Source: Sutcliffiella deserti (lineage in GTDB: Bacteria; Bacillota; Bacilli; Bacillales; Bacillaceae_I). Taken from it: DNA of 64,000 nucleotides. Position numbers and translations under genes: made by a program. The notes beneath the pieces are model-generated. The model had not been told where the DNA came from. It searched no databases and saw only the letters and a program-made list of their open reading frames with translations. Within the stretch, counting starts at the first letter, position 1. Each line of letters starts with the position of its first letter. Location of the stretch: contig NZ_JAIQDB010000002.1 in NCBI RefSeq assembly GCF_020037475.1, positions 372,001-436,000 on the forward strand, read 5' to 3'. This document shows, in pieces, positions 1 to 8,887 of the stretch.

Positions 1-119
1 AAGCTATTTTAACGCTTTAACACGTTATACCAATACCATTTACACCCTTACATGCGCGTGCTATACTCTTGCTCGTTGTGTGAAAAATTTTATAAGGTAA
101 TTTTTTTGGAGGTTTATTG

Positions 120-989
120 ATGAAACATAGAAATAGAAATGGTTATCAAGCCAATCCCGTATTACAACGGGTAAAGGAATATACATATGTATTATTAGGT
201 TCAGCTATTGTTGCCCTTGCATTTAATCTGTTTTTACTGCCAAACCGCGTGGCATCCGGTGGGGTTAGCGGGATAAGTACTATCTTGGACGCTTTATTAG
301 GCTGGGAGCCGGGAATTGTTCAGCTGTGCTTTAACATCCCGCTATTCTTATTGGGAGTGTTTTTGCTAGGAAAGCAGTTTGGTTTTAAAACTTTGGTTGG
401 AACAATCACTTTGCCTTTAATCGTACTGTGGACAAGTGAATTAGCACCGGCAACTGAGGACCCTCTGCTTGGAAGCTTGTTTGGTGGAATCGGAGTAGGT
501 CTTGGCCTTGGACTGGTGTTCCGGGGTCGGGCATCAACGGGCGGGACAGACCTTGCTGCACAGATTATCCATAAATATACGGGACTTACGCTTGGAACAT
601 GTGTGGCATTAATTGATGGATTAATTGTCCTATCTGCAGCCATCGTATTTGATTTGGAACTTGGAATGTATGCTCTAATCGGTCTTTTCGTTACAAGTAA
701 AACAATTGACTTTGTACAAGTCGGTTTTGGCTATTCGAAAATGGTGATTATCATAACGAAGAAGGAAGAAGAAGTAAGACAAGCAATTTTAACAAAAGTG
801 GACCGCGGAGTAACCAAACTCGCTGCTCATGGTGGGTATACTCAGGATGAGCAACCTGTTCTGATGTGTGTGGTGGATCAAACTGAATTCACAAAATTGA
901 AACAAGTGGTGCGGAGCATTGATCCTTCTGCATTTGTTGTAGTAATGAACTCTTCGGAAGTACTCGGTGAGGGTTTTAAAAGAGAGTAG
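120..989 (+). CDS. yvjA: YitT family membrane protein (YvjA)
   Basis: Integral membrane protein of the YitT/DUF161 family; substrate unknown. About 289 aa with five to six hydrophobic segments in the first 200 residues and a soluble C-terminal DUF2179-like domain from about residue 205 (starts near YSKMVIII). I chose ATG at 120 over the in-frame TTG at 117 because the GGAGG at 108-112 is 7 nt from the ATG and only 4 nt from the TTG. In B. subtilis yvjA also lies next to cccB and ftsEX, which supports the name. Biochemical role cannot be read from the sequence. Confidence 0.88.
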   Translation: MKHRNRNGYQANPVLQRVKEYTYVLLGSAIVALAFNLFLLPNRVASGGVSGISTILDALLGWEPGIVQLCFNIPLFLLGVFLLGKQFGFKTLVGTITLPLIVLWTSELAPATEDPLLGSLFGGIGVGLGLGLVFRGRASTGGTDLAAQIIHKYTGLTLGTCVALIDGLIVLSAAIVFDLELGMYALIGLFVTSKTIDFVQVGFGYSKMVIIITKKEEEVRQAILTKVDRGVTKLAAHGGYTQDEQPVLMCVVDQTEFTKLKQVVRSIDPSAFVVVMNSSEVLGEGFKRE

Positions 990-1050
990 ATAGGATATAA
1001 TAAGAGCAAGTTGGTACAATTTACATTGATAAATTTAGGGGGTAATCCTA

Positions 1051-1392
1051 ATGAAGAAAGCCTTAATGGCATTTGTGTTTGGAACATCAATATTTGCATT
1101 AGCAGCCTGTGGCGGTGGAGAAGAAAATAACACTGCAACTGGAACACAAGAAGAAAGTGAAGCAGGAGCAGTGGATACGGGTGCAGCAGAAGGTATCTAT
1201 AAGCAAAGCTGTGCAAGCTGTCATGGCGGCAACCTTGAGGGTGGATTTGGTCCAAACCTTGAGCAGGTAGGAAATAAATACAATAAAGATGAAATTGAAA
1301 ACATCATTGTTAATGGACAAGGGCAGATGCCAGGAGTTCTTAAAGGCGATGACGCTACAACAGTTGCTGTCTGGTTGGCAGATCACAAATAG
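1051..1392 (+). CDS. cccB: Cytochrome c551 lipoprotein (CccB)
   Basis: Small membrane-anchored c-type cytochrome that carries electrons on the outer face of the membrane. 113 aa. The N-terminus is a lipoprotein signal with lipobox LAAC and acylated Cys20. A low-complexity acidic linker (about 21-46) follows, then the haem motif CASCH (C54, C57, H58) and a probable axial methionine at M93 in GQMPG. An AGGGGGT ribosome-binding site precedes the ATG. It is a single-gene unit closed by a strong hairpin terminator. The position between yvjA and ftsE matches B. subtilis cccB. Confidence 0.93.
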   Translation: MKKALMAFVFGTSIFALAACGGGEENNTATGTQEESEAGAVDTGAAEGIYKQSCASCHGGNLEGGFGPNLEQVGNKYNKDEIENIIVNGQGQMPGVLKGDDATTVAVWLADHK

Positions 1393-1422
1393 ATAATAGG
1401 TTGATGAAGAGATAGATGGACG

Positions 1423-1470
1423 AAAAGGTTCCGTGAAGCTGTTTACACAGCTTTCACGGAACCTTTTTTA
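1423..1470 (+). terminator. Intrinsic terminator of cccB
   Basis: Long inverted repeat (AAAGGTTCCGTGAAGCT against AGCTTTCACGGAACCTTT, one bulged base) followed by a run of T. It closes cccB. Confidence 0.9.
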
Positions 1471-1868
1471 TATTGTTACCTTACCTCTACTATAAAGCGT
1501 AGACTAAAATCCACGTAATCAAACAGTAATAAACCATTCCATGACATCAAAATAACTATATAGTATTCTAGGAATGTGAAAGGATTCCTGCCGGGGTCTG
1601 GCCCTATATTTTTCGACAATAGGTAAGTTATTCCTCTTTTCCCACTTATGTCTCTAATTTGAAAAGAAACTGTAATAATTAAAACTCTAATTTTGTCGAA
1701 ATTGATGGTATAATGAAAAAGTGAAATTGTGTGGAGATTTTAAATAAATTAATTTTTTGCTGGCTACGTGGTTTTCATCTAAATAAATATATACTATCCA
1801 CTTAGCAATCGTATTTATCTAAAGTCTAGCAAGTCATGATTCACATATCCTAACCAACAGGTGATTAA
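1471..1868. other. Intergenic region upstream of ftsE
   Basis: About 400 nt without a gene. It holds one member of the short GGGGTCTGGCCC palindrome family at 1593-1605 and a TATAAT at 1709-1714 that could be the -10 of ftsEX, although no convincing -35 is seen. The rest is AT-rich and shows nothing recognisable. Confidence 0.5.
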
Positions 1869-2555
1869 ATGATTGAAATGCAAGACGTTTACAAAAAGTA
1901 TCCGAACGGTGTTCAAGCCGTTGACGGAATTAATATAAACATCAAGTCAGGTGAATTCGTTTATGTAGTTGGGCCTAGTGGTGCAGGGAAATCTACTTTT
2001 ATAAAGATGATGTACCGAGAAGAAAAGCCTTCAAGCGGTTCGATTATTATAGATGGCGTTAACTTATCAACATTAAAAGAAAGCAAGGTTCCTATTTTAC
2101 GCAGAAATATCGGCGTAGTATTTCAGGACTTTAAGCTTCTCGAACAATTAACAGTTTATGAGAATGTGGCCTTTGCCTTGGAAGTGATTGAAGAAAGCCC
2201 AAAGAATATTAAAAAGCGTGTAATGGATGTTTTGGATCTAGTAAAGCTGAAACATAAAGCACGACATCTGCCGAATGAACTTTCCGGTGGCGAACAGCAG
2301 CGTATCTCGATCGCCCGTTCGATTGTAAACAAGCCCAAAGTAATGATCGCCGATGAGCCGACAGGTAACTTGGATCCTGATACTTCTTGGGAGATTATGA
2401 ATATTTTTGAAGAGATAAATGAAAAAGGGACAACCATTGTCATGGCCACGCATAACCGTGAAATTGTAAACACCATCAAAAAGCGTGTAATTGCAATTGA
2501 GAACGGAAAAATTGCGCGAGATCAAGCAGAGGGGGCCTATGGTTATGAAGCCTAG
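1869..2555 (+). CDS. ftsE: Cell division ABC transporter ATPase FtsE
   Basis: Cytoplasmic ATPase of the FtsEX complex, which gates extracellular peptidoglycan hydrolases. 228 aa. Walker A GPSGAGKST at 35-43, Q-loop around VVFQDF, signature LSGGEQQR at 138-145, Walker B VMIADEP with catalytic E163, and the H-loop in MATHNRE. ATG 1869 follows an AGGTG site. It overlaps ftsX by 11 nt, indicating translational coupling. The C-terminal residues after the core are short, as usual for FtsE. Confidence 0.97.
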   Translation: MIEMQDVYKKYPNGVQAVDGININIKSGEFVYVVGPSGAGKSTFIKMMYREEKPSSGSIIIDGVNLSTLKESKVPILRRNIGVVFQDFKLLEQLTVYENVAFALEVIEESPKNIKKRVMDVLDLVKLKHKARHLPNELSGGEQQRISIARSIVNKPKVMIADEPTGNLDPDTSWEIMNIFEEINEKGTTIVMATHNREIVNTIKKRVIAIENGKIARDQAEGAYGYEA

Positions 2556-3438
2556 AACACTCTGGCGACACTACAAGGAAAGTTGGAAAAGCCTAGCGAG
2601 AAATGGGTGGATGACCTTTGCTTCTGTTAGTGCAGTAACCGTTACATTATTACTAGTAGGTGTATTCTTAGTATTAATGATGAACCTTAATAATGTGGCA
2701 AAGGAAATTGAAGACGACGTCGAGATTCGAGTTCATATCGATCTGACAGCAGAAGAAGCTGAAAAAGAGGTACTAAGAGAGCAAATTGGAAGTTTACCTG
2801 AAGTAGAGACAATTGATTATTCCTCCAAAGAAGAGGAATTAGTAGGATTGGTAGACAGTTTCGGTGAGGATGGCGGAGCATTTGAACTGTTTGAACAAAA
2901 CAATCCACTGTATGATGTCTTTATTGTAAAAACAGCGACTCCAACAGATACCATCAGTGCTGCAAAGAAAATTGAGCAGTTTGAGAATACACACAAGGTA
3001 ATCTATGGAGCAGAAACAGTCGAAAGATTATTCCAAGTGTTTGGTATAGCAAGAAATGTTGGTCTTGCTTTAATACTCGGTCTGGTGTTCACGGCGATGT
3101 TCCTTATCTCCAATACAATTAAAATTACAATATTTGCGAGAAGAAAAGAAATTGAAATTATGAAGCTAGTAGGAGCAACAAACGGATTTATCCGCTGGCC
3201 ATTTTTCCTTGAAGGACTATGGTTAGGAGTATTAGGGTCTATCGTACCTATTGCTATCATTTTGACATCCTACTACTATTTAATAGATTTAGTGCAACCT
3301 AGAATACAAGGTACATTTTTTCAATTACTTCCGTTCTTCCCATTTGCCTTCCAGGTGATTGCTATCATCGTTGCAATTGGAGCGTTTATCGGAATGTGGG
3401 GAAGCATGATGTCTGTCCGGAAGTTTTTAAAAGTTTAA
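2545..3438 (+). CDS. ftsX: Cell division permease-like protein FtsX
   Basis: Membrane partner of FtsE. 297 aa from ATG 2545, which is 9 nt after AGAGGGGG; another ATG at 2539 is too close to that site. An N-terminal TM segment (about residues 20-45) is followed by an extracellular domain of roughly 110 residues that in B. subtilis activates the hydrolase CwlO. Three C-terminal TM segments enclose the conserved EIEIMKLVGAT motif. The family couples ATP hydrolysis to hydrolase activation. The next gene encodes a likely target hydrolase. Confidence 0.96.
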   Translation: MKPRTLWRHYKESWKSLARNGWMTFASVSAVTVTLLLVGVFLVLMMNLNNVAKEIEDDVEIRVHIDLTAEEAEKEVLREQIGSLPEVETIDYSSKEEELVGLVDSFGEDGGAFELFEQNNPLYDVFIVKTATPTDTISAAKKIEQFENTHKVIYGAETVERLFQVFGIARNVGLALILGLVFTAMFLISNTIKITIFARRKEIEIMKLVGATNGFIRWPFFLEGLWLGVLGSIVPIAIILTSYYYLIDLVQPRIQGTFFQLLPFFPFAFQVIAIIVAIGAFIGMWGSMMSVRKFLKV

Positions 3439-3483
3439 AAGACTACTATTAAAGTATTTACCCAAATAGAAAAATAAGAAACC

Positions 3484-3510
3484 TGATAGGGATAATAAAT
3501 ATCCCTATCA
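3484..3510 (+). other. Hairpin between ftsX and the M23 peptidase gene
   Basis: Perfect 10-bp inverted repeat TGATAGGGAT/ATCCCTATCA with a 7-nt AT loop and no following T-run. It is unlikely to be a full terminator and may tune or stabilise the mRNA between ftsX and the hydrolase gene. Confidence 0.6.
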
Positions 3511-3538
3511 TACATAAGAAACTAGGGGGAACAAGGGA

Positions 3539-4894
3539 ATGAGAAGAAAGATTTTTACACTTGCGATTGCTGCAGTTATCGTATTTTCAGGATTTTCCTC
3601 TATGGGATTAGTTGACAAGGCTTCTGCAAATTTACAAGAAGATTTAAATAAAGTTAAGACTGAAAGATCTTCCAATGAATCAACAAGATCGGAAAAAGAA
3701 AATGAAGTAAAAAACCTTCAAGCAGAACAGGATAAAATTGCTGCAGAAGTAAAGCAATTGGATTTGGCAATGCAGGACACAAGAGCTAAAATCAGTGCGC
3801 AAAAAGTGGAAATTGATAACACAAGAAAAGAAATCGTTACATTGCAAGAAGAAATCGTTGTTCTTAACGAACGCATTGAAAAAAGAAATGAGCTTCTAAA
3901 AGATCGCGCTCGCTCTTTCCAACAAGGTGGAGGAGCTGTTAACTACCTAGATGTACTGCTAGGAGCACAAAGCTTTGGAGATTTTATAGACCGCGTTGGT
4001 GCGGTAGCTACGATTGTACAAGCAGACCGTGATATTTTACAAGCTCATCAAGATGACTTAACGCTTTTAGAGGAAAAAGAGCTAGAATTACGTGAAAAAC
4101 TGGCATCCCTTGAACAAAAGCTGACAGACCTAGAAGCAATGGAAGTTAAATTAAAAGGTCAAATCGCTGAAAAAGATAAATTATTAGCACAACTGAAGAA
4201 AAAAGAAGAAGAAACAGTCGTGGAGATACATGAACTAGAAAACGAAGCTGAAATCTTGGCAGCACAGGAACGTGCGATTCAAGCTGAAATTAAAGCTGCT
4301 GAAGAGCGTGCAAAACGTGAGGCGGAAGAACGCCGTAAGCGTGCGGAAGAAGAACAAAGAAGAGCAGCAGCAGAAGCGGCGGCAGCTAAAGCCGCGGCAG
4401 AAGCAGCAGCCGCAGCAAAGGCAGCAGGAAAGCCAGCACCACCAGCACATGTAGCAGCACCACCAGCTCCAAAACCACCAGTGTCGTCTGGTAACTGGAC
4501 ACGTCCTGCAACTGGAACCGTTACATCTGGTTTCGGAACTCGTTGGGGTGGCACGCACTACGGCGTTGATATCGGAAAAAATGGAAGATCAGGAGACATT
4601 CCGATTGTGGCAGCAGCCAGCGGGACAGTATTCCAATCTTATTATTCCAGCTCTTACGGTAACGTAGTATTCATTACGCATTACATTGATGGCCAAACAT
4701 GGACTACAGTATACGCACATTTAGAGCGTCCAGGTGCACCAGCTGGTACGTCTGTATCCAAAGGAGACCAAATTGGAATTATGGGGAACACAGGTTATTC
4801 ATTTGGTGCCCATTTGCACTTTGAACTTCACAAAGGTTCATGGAATGGCTCTAAAACAAATGTAGTAAACCCAGCTTCTTATATTAATTTCTAA
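3539..4894 (+). CDS. Secreted coiled-coil M23 endopeptidase (FtsEX-associated, EnvC/PcsB-like)
   Basis: Secreted cell-wall hydrolase. 451 aa. Signal peptide (1-30, cut after SASA). A long charged coiled coil runs from about 31 to 290. An Ala/Pro/Lys-rich linker (about 290-315) follows, then a C-terminal LytM/M23 domain (about 318-451). The zinc-ligand motifs are in HYGVD and in HLHFE near H425 and H427, so the catalytic site looks intact. Coiled coil plus M23 directly after ftsEX resembles the EnvC/FtsEX arrangement, and PcsB in the coiled-coil part. Regulation by FtsX is inference. ATG 3539 follows AGGGGGA. Alternative label: murein hydrolase activator. Confidence 0.9.
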   Translation: MRRKIFTLAIAAVIVFSGFSSMGLVDKASANLQEDLNKVKTERSSNESTRSEKENEVKNLQAEQDKIAAEVKQLDLAMQDTRAKISAQKVEIDNTRKEIVTLQEEIVVLNERIEKRNELLKDRARSFQQGGGAVNYLDVLLGAQSFGDFIDRVGAVATIVQADRDILQAHQDDLTLLEEKELELREKLASLEQKLTDLEAMEVKLKGQIAEKDKLLAQLKKKEEETVVEIHELENEAEILAAQERAIQAEIKAAEERAKREAEERRKRAEEEQRRAAAEAAAAKAAAEAAAAAKAAGKPAPPAHVAAPPAPKPPVSSGNWTRPATGTVTSGFGTRWGGTHYGVDIGKNGRSGDIPIVAAASGTVFQSYYSSSYGNVVFITHYIDGQTWTTVYAHLERPGAPAGTSVSKGDQIGIMGNTGYSFGAHLHFELHKGSWNGSKTNVVNPASYINF

Positions 4895-4941
4895 AAAGTA
4901 CACATAATATGTACAAGCATCACATATACTAGAACTATCAA

Positions 4942-4978
4942 AAGGCATTACACTCTCCATGTGTAGTGCCTTAGTTTG
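4942..4978 (+). terminator. Probable terminator of the ftsEX-M23 unit
   Basis: Stem AAGGCATTACAC against GTGTAGTGCCTT (one G-U pair), loop TCTCCAT, then a short T-rich stretch. Confidence 0.7.
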
Positions 4979-5043
4979 TAAAGGGCTGTTTTTTATATAG
5001 TTTTGGTTGTGGCGATGTTTGTTTCTTTCGAAGATTTTGGGAT

Positions 5044-5212
5044 GTAGTTAGATGGAACTTGTGAGATGGTAGATGGAATTGGGATGTTGTAAGTTGAAAG
5101 ATGTTGTTAGATGAAATGAAAAAGTTGTTAGATAAAACTCAAAAAATGTTAGATAAAATTAAAAAAGTGTTAGATGAAACCAGCAAAAGTTTTAGATGAA
5201 TCCAGAATTGCT
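5044..5212. repeat. Imperfect tandem array of a TTAGATGAA-containing unit
   Basis: About eight degenerate units of 20-24 bp share the core GTTAGATGAAA or GTTAGATAAAA. Two further cores occur inverted downstream as GTTCATCTAA near 5262 and 5343. No ORF covers the array. Function unknown. Confidence 0.7.
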
Positions 5213-5489
5213 GTCATATTGCTAATAAAAATTGGCCAGCTATTCAATATTGACACCCATAGTTCATCTAAACAGCATGAAAATAGCTAAAATGCTCTTC
5301 AGTAAGGACTGTTTTACCTCAGCGAGACAAAATCAATGCGTTGTTCATCTAATTAGGCTGTTTTCACAAAGTTCCTTGCTTTTCCGAAGGCTACCCTGAA
5401 AATAACCTCTATTTTCATGCGCCATGGTGCGAATTATCATTAGCATGGGCGTCTCTGTTAAAGATAAGTTTTGATAATTGTGCTAATCC

Positions 5490-5610
5490 AGGTAGAAGGA
5501 GAGTCCACGTCCGCCCGCTTAAGCTGGAGATCCTGCAGGCAGCACAGCTGAGGAGGCTCCAACATGGCCCTGTGGACGCTAAAACTTTTGCCGAATTCAC
5601 CAGCGGCGTT
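5490..5610 (+). repeat. Diverged copy of the 125-bp dispersed structured element (copy A)
   Basis: Recognisable by GTAGAAGGAGAGTCCACG, GGAGATCCTGCAGGCA, CTGAGGAGGCTCC, GTGGACGC and the final CAGCGG, in the same order as the four better copies at 25.9, 35.3, 44.3 and 60.0 kb. It is the most decayed copy, with only partial arm pairing (GTCCAC/GTGGAC). The surrounding 4.98-5.83 kb otherwise holds no gene. Confidence 0.75.
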
Positions 5611-5833
5611 GTTTAACGCAGCCTTTTCCGAAAAGGCCGCGTAATTAAAAATCCATCAAGATCACTACCTACCATAAACTGCAGTGTTAGCCTCCCTTTA
5701 AGCTGATAACAAATATAGCGGCCAACTAACCGCATACATAAGTGTTTATCATTTCCAACTATGCATGGCTGTGGTACAATTGCGTCATATATTATCAGTT
5801 CGGTAAAGGGTATAGGGATGAGGAGGAGCTTTC

Positions 5834-7321
5834 ATGAATCGCAAAATTGTTACACTTTTAATGATAATTTCCGTTTTGGTTGGTGCAGGGGGCACGTACA
5901 TTGGAATTGAAATGCTCGGGTCAAGCCAAGCTTCCAGCACTCCTACTCAGCAAGCGGAAAGCAATGCTGATAATACTCAACAAGAAGCAGAAGCACCAAA
6001 GGAAACACCCAAAGATCTTGACTCCCAAATGGAAAAAATTCAGCAAGCATATGAATTGATTTCGTCACGATATGTGCAGGAAATTGAATCAGATAAGCTA
6101 ATTGAAGGGGCTATCCAAGGGATGGTTGATACCCTTGAGGATCCGTATTCTGTGTACATGGACAAAGATACGGCGGAGCAGTTTAATCAATCACTGGAAT
6201 CTTCTTTTGAAGGAATTGGTGCAGAGGTTGGTATGCAGAACGATAAGGTAACAATCGTTTCACCATTCCGTGGCTCTCCTGCAGAAAAAGCGGGATTACA
6301 GCCTAATGACCAGATACTTTCCGTTGATGAAGAAGACATAGAAGGCCTTGATTTATATCAAGCTGTGCTGAAAATTCGTGGAGAAAAAGGAAGCATTGTA
6401 AAGCTTGAAATTCAACGTCCTGGTGTACAAGAGCCATTCGTGGTGGAAGTGACACGCGATACGATTCCAATTGAAACAGTTTACTCCGAGATTCACGATT
6501 ATGAAGACAAAAAAGTTGGATATATACAAATCACCTCCTTTTCTGAAAAAACAGGGACTGATTTTAAGAATCACCTAGCAGAGCTTGAAGAACAGGAAAT
6601 CGATGGTTTGGTGGTGGATGTTCGAGGAAATCCAGGCGGACTTCTTGAACAGGTACAAATCATTGCTTCTGAATTAGTAACAAAAGAAAAGCCGTATGTC
6701 CAGATTGAACAACGAGACGGAGAAAAGCAACGCTACTTCTCTTCATTAGATGAGAAAAAGCCTTACCCGATTATCACAATCATCGATAAAGGGAGTGCTT
6801 CTGCTTCTGAAATTTTAGCTGGTGCATTAAAAGAGGCAGAAAATTATGATGTGGTAGGAGATGCTTCCTTTGGTAAGGGTACCGTGCAACAGGCGGTTCC
6901 GATGGGAGACGGAAGTAATTTAAAGCTTACTTTATACAAATGGTTAACTCCAGATGGAAATTGGATTCATGATACAGGAGTGGAGCCGACAATACCTGTA
7001 AAGCAACCTGACTTTTTCTATGCTAACCCGATTAACCTAGAAGACGATGAGCAACTGGCATTTGATACGAATAGTGAAAAAGTCAAAAATGTTCAGCTTA
7101 TGTTAAAAGGTTTAGGGCTAAATCCTGGTAGAGAAGATGGCTACTTTAGCAAGGAAACTGAAGAAGCGGTCAAGTCCTTCCAAACCCAAAACGATCTTTC
7201 CATAACTGGGAAAATTGACGTAACTACAGCAGAACGACTACAATCCAAGTTGCTTGATGAAGTTCGCTCCGAAAAGAACGATATCCAGCTTCAAGAAGCA
7301 ATAAAAAGCTTGTTTAAATAG
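5834..7321 (+). CDS. ctpB: Carboxy-terminal processing serine protease CtpB
   Basis: S41 protease with an N-terminal membrane anchor (about 5-25). In B. subtilis CtpB cleaves SpoIVFA and so helps activate sigma-K in the mother cell. 495 aa. A low-complexity linker to residue 60 and a helical cap lead into a PDZ domain (about 120-200). The S41 core carries the Ser-Lys-Gln catalytic set: S323 in SASASE, K348 in FGKG and Q352. A peptidoglycan-binding domain occupies about 412-480. An AGGAGG 7 nt before ATG 5834 fixes the start. It is followed by minJ, as in B. subtilis. Confidence 0.95.
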   Translation: MNRKIVTLLMIISVLVGAGGTYIGIEMLGSSQASSTPTQQAESNADNTQQEAEAPKETPKDLDSQMEKIQQAYELISSRYVQEIESDKLIEGAIQGMVDTLEDPYSVYMDKDTAEQFNQSLESSFEGIGAEVGMQNDKVTIVSPFRGSPAEKAGLQPNDQILSVDEEDIEGLDLYQAVLKIRGEKGSIVKLEIQRPGVQEPFVVEVTRDTIPIETVYSEIHDYEDKKVGYIQITSFSEKTGTDFKNHLAELEEQEIDGLVVDVRGNPGGLLEQVQIIASELVTKEKPYVQIEQRDGEKQRYFSSLDEKKPYPIITIIDKGSASASEILAGALKEAENYDVVGDASFGKGTVQQAVPMGDGSNLKLTLYKWLTPDGNWIHDTGVEPTIPVKQPDFFYANPINLEDDEQLAFDTNSEKVKNVQLMLKGLGLNPGREDGYFSKETEEAVKSFQTQNDLSITGKIDVTTAERLQSKLLDEVRSEKNDIQLQEAIKSLFK

Positions 7322-7379
7322 GTCTCATCCAAAATTAAACAAGGACAAAAATTTTAAAACAAAAGAAAATAAATAAAGC

Positions 7380-7417
7380 GGCCGGTCTTCCCATATGGTG
7401 AGGGCTGGCCTTTTTGT
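7380..7417 (+). terminator. Terminator of ctpB
   Basis: GGCCGGTCTTC pairs with GAGGGCTGGCC through several G-U pairs and is followed by TTTTT. Confidence 0.8.
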
Positions 7418-7460
7418 GTTAAAATAAAAGAAAACTGTTAGAATAGTGGGCGGTGATTCG

Positions 7461-8654
7461 ATGATAGAATCATGGTTATTGGAGTTACTAAAGGGTGTCG
7501 GCCGTTTATTTATTCATCCTGTTTTTTATGTAACCTTAACCGTTGCAATTGTATTAGGATATTTTCGTGTAAAACGAGAACGTCATGATTTTCACATAAG
7601 AGTGGAATATGGGCTAACAGAATTTCTAAAAGCCTGTAAAACCCTTTTTCTCGGACTAGCATTGTCTCTGATCACCCTTGGAATAGGAATCATTCTTCCT
7701 TTTGGGACAATCTTCTTGATCAGTATCATTACAGTCATATTCACCTTGTTTATTAAACCGCGCTGGCTTTCCACAGGGTACCTATTCGGATTTTCCCTTT
7801 TACTCGCTGTGCTACTTCCAAGGTGGACAACAGGAGTAGAGGCTATAGATCAGTTATTTGTATCAATAGGAGAGACACATTTGCCTTCTCTAGCTCTCTT
7901 AATGGGTTTGTTGATGATAGTAGAAGGGTTGCTTGTTTCAAGACAAGCATCTGTACAAACGTCTCCACAACTGGCAAAAAGTAAAAGAGGCTTACCAATC
8001 GGATTCCAGGTTTCCCAACGTGTATGGATCTTGCCCTTGTTTCTATTTGTCCCAGGGGATGCAATACGGACAAACTTTGAATGGTGGCCGGTGCTGCAGA
8101 TGGGAGAACAAAGCCTATCAATCTGGCTTGTTCCATTTGGAATGGGGTTTTATCAGAAGATGAAAGCAAGTATCCCAAAAGAAGCAGTTGCCATTGCAGG
8201 GCGCCAGCTAACTTTATTAGGCGTGTTTATTTTAGCGCTGGCTGTTTCTAGTATATGGTGGGAAACAGTAGCAATCCTTTCAGCTGTTATCGCGGTATTT
8301 GGAAGAGAATGGCTGAACTACCGTACCCGTGTCTTTGAGGAAGAAACACCACCAATATACGTTCTGCGTGATAAAGGCCTTATCGTATTAGGTGTGATCC
8401 CGGATAGCCCGGCAGCGAAAATGAACCTTCAGATTGGGGAGGTTATTGTAAAAGTGAATGGCATACCTGTTTCAACAGTTGAGGGCTTCTATGAAGCACT
8501 CCAAGAGAACCGAGCCTATTGTAAGCTTCAGGTGGTAGATAAAAATGGTGAAGATCGGTTTGCTCAAACTGCTGTCTACGAAGGGGATCATCACGAATTA
8601 GGTTTGCTATTTGTTCAACACGCGAAAAAGTGGAAGCGAACAGAAGCAGTTTAA
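7461..8654 (+). CDS. minJ: Division topology protein MinJ (polytopic membrane protein with PDZ)
   Basis: In B. subtilis MinJ bridges DivIVA and MinD and places the Min system at poles and septa. 397 aa from ATG 7461; a GTG at 7446 lies inside the GGGCGGTGA ribosome-binding site and is rejected. At least seven hydrophobic segments occupy residues 1-290. The C-terminus (about 300-390) is a PDZ domain containing LRDKGLIVLGVIPDSPAA and IGEVIVKVNG. The place after ctpB matches yvjD/minJ. Function rests on homology and synteny. Confidence 0.9.
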   Translation: MIESWLLELLKGVGRLFIHPVFYVTLTVAIVLGYFRVKRERHDFHIRVEYGLTEFLKACKTLFLGLALSLITLGIGIILPFGTIFLISIITVIFTLFIKPRWLSTGYLFGFSLLLAVLLPRWTTGVEAIDQLFVSIGETHLPSLALLMGLLMIVEGLLVSRQASVQTSPQLAKSKRGLPIGFQVSQRVWILPLFLFVPGDAIRTNFEWWPVLQMGEQSLSIWLVPFGMGFYQKMKASIPKEAVAIAGRQLTLLGVFILALAVSSIWWETVAILSAVIAVFGREWLNYRTRVFEEETPPIYVLRDKGLIVLGVIPDSPAAKMNLQIGEVIVKVNGIPVSTVEGFYEALQENRAYCKLQVVDKNGEDRFAQTAVYEGDHHELGLLFVQHAKKWKRTEAV

Positions 8655-8817
8655 AGAACTGCAGGACCAAACAAGCAAAACCCGAACCGTTGTCACTCAT
8701 GTGCACGATTTAGGCTAGGGAATCGATACTACGTTTTAGATGTAAAAGATACGTAGCAAACAGGGACAAACATGGAAACCATTATAGTGTTAGTCGGTAT
8801 TGTTACAGAACAGGAAT

Positions 8818-8845
8818 TTAAGCGCTGAATAGGCGCTTTTTTTCG
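8818..8845 (+). terminator. Weak terminator-like hairpin before gntK
   Basis: AGCGCT...GGCGCT short stem followed by a run of seven T. It probably ends minJ transcription; the intervening 8655-8817 holds no recognised gene. Confidence 0.55.
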
Positions 8846-8887
8846 TATTATAACCTGTGTAGGTAGTTGACATAGAGGGGGAGAATC

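Noticed and set aside
4235-4558. Three overlapping frames inside the M23 gene
   Set aside because: Products of the Ala/Lys/Glu-rich repeat codons of the coiled-coil and linker region.
5044-5212. CRISPR array
   Set aside because: Units are 20-24 bp, degenerate and contiguous, with no constant repeats and unique spacers and no cas genes.
5415-5600. 61-aa minus-strand frame in the M23-ctpB gap
   Set aside because: It coincides with decayed copy A of the dispersed repeat and shows no protein family pattern.
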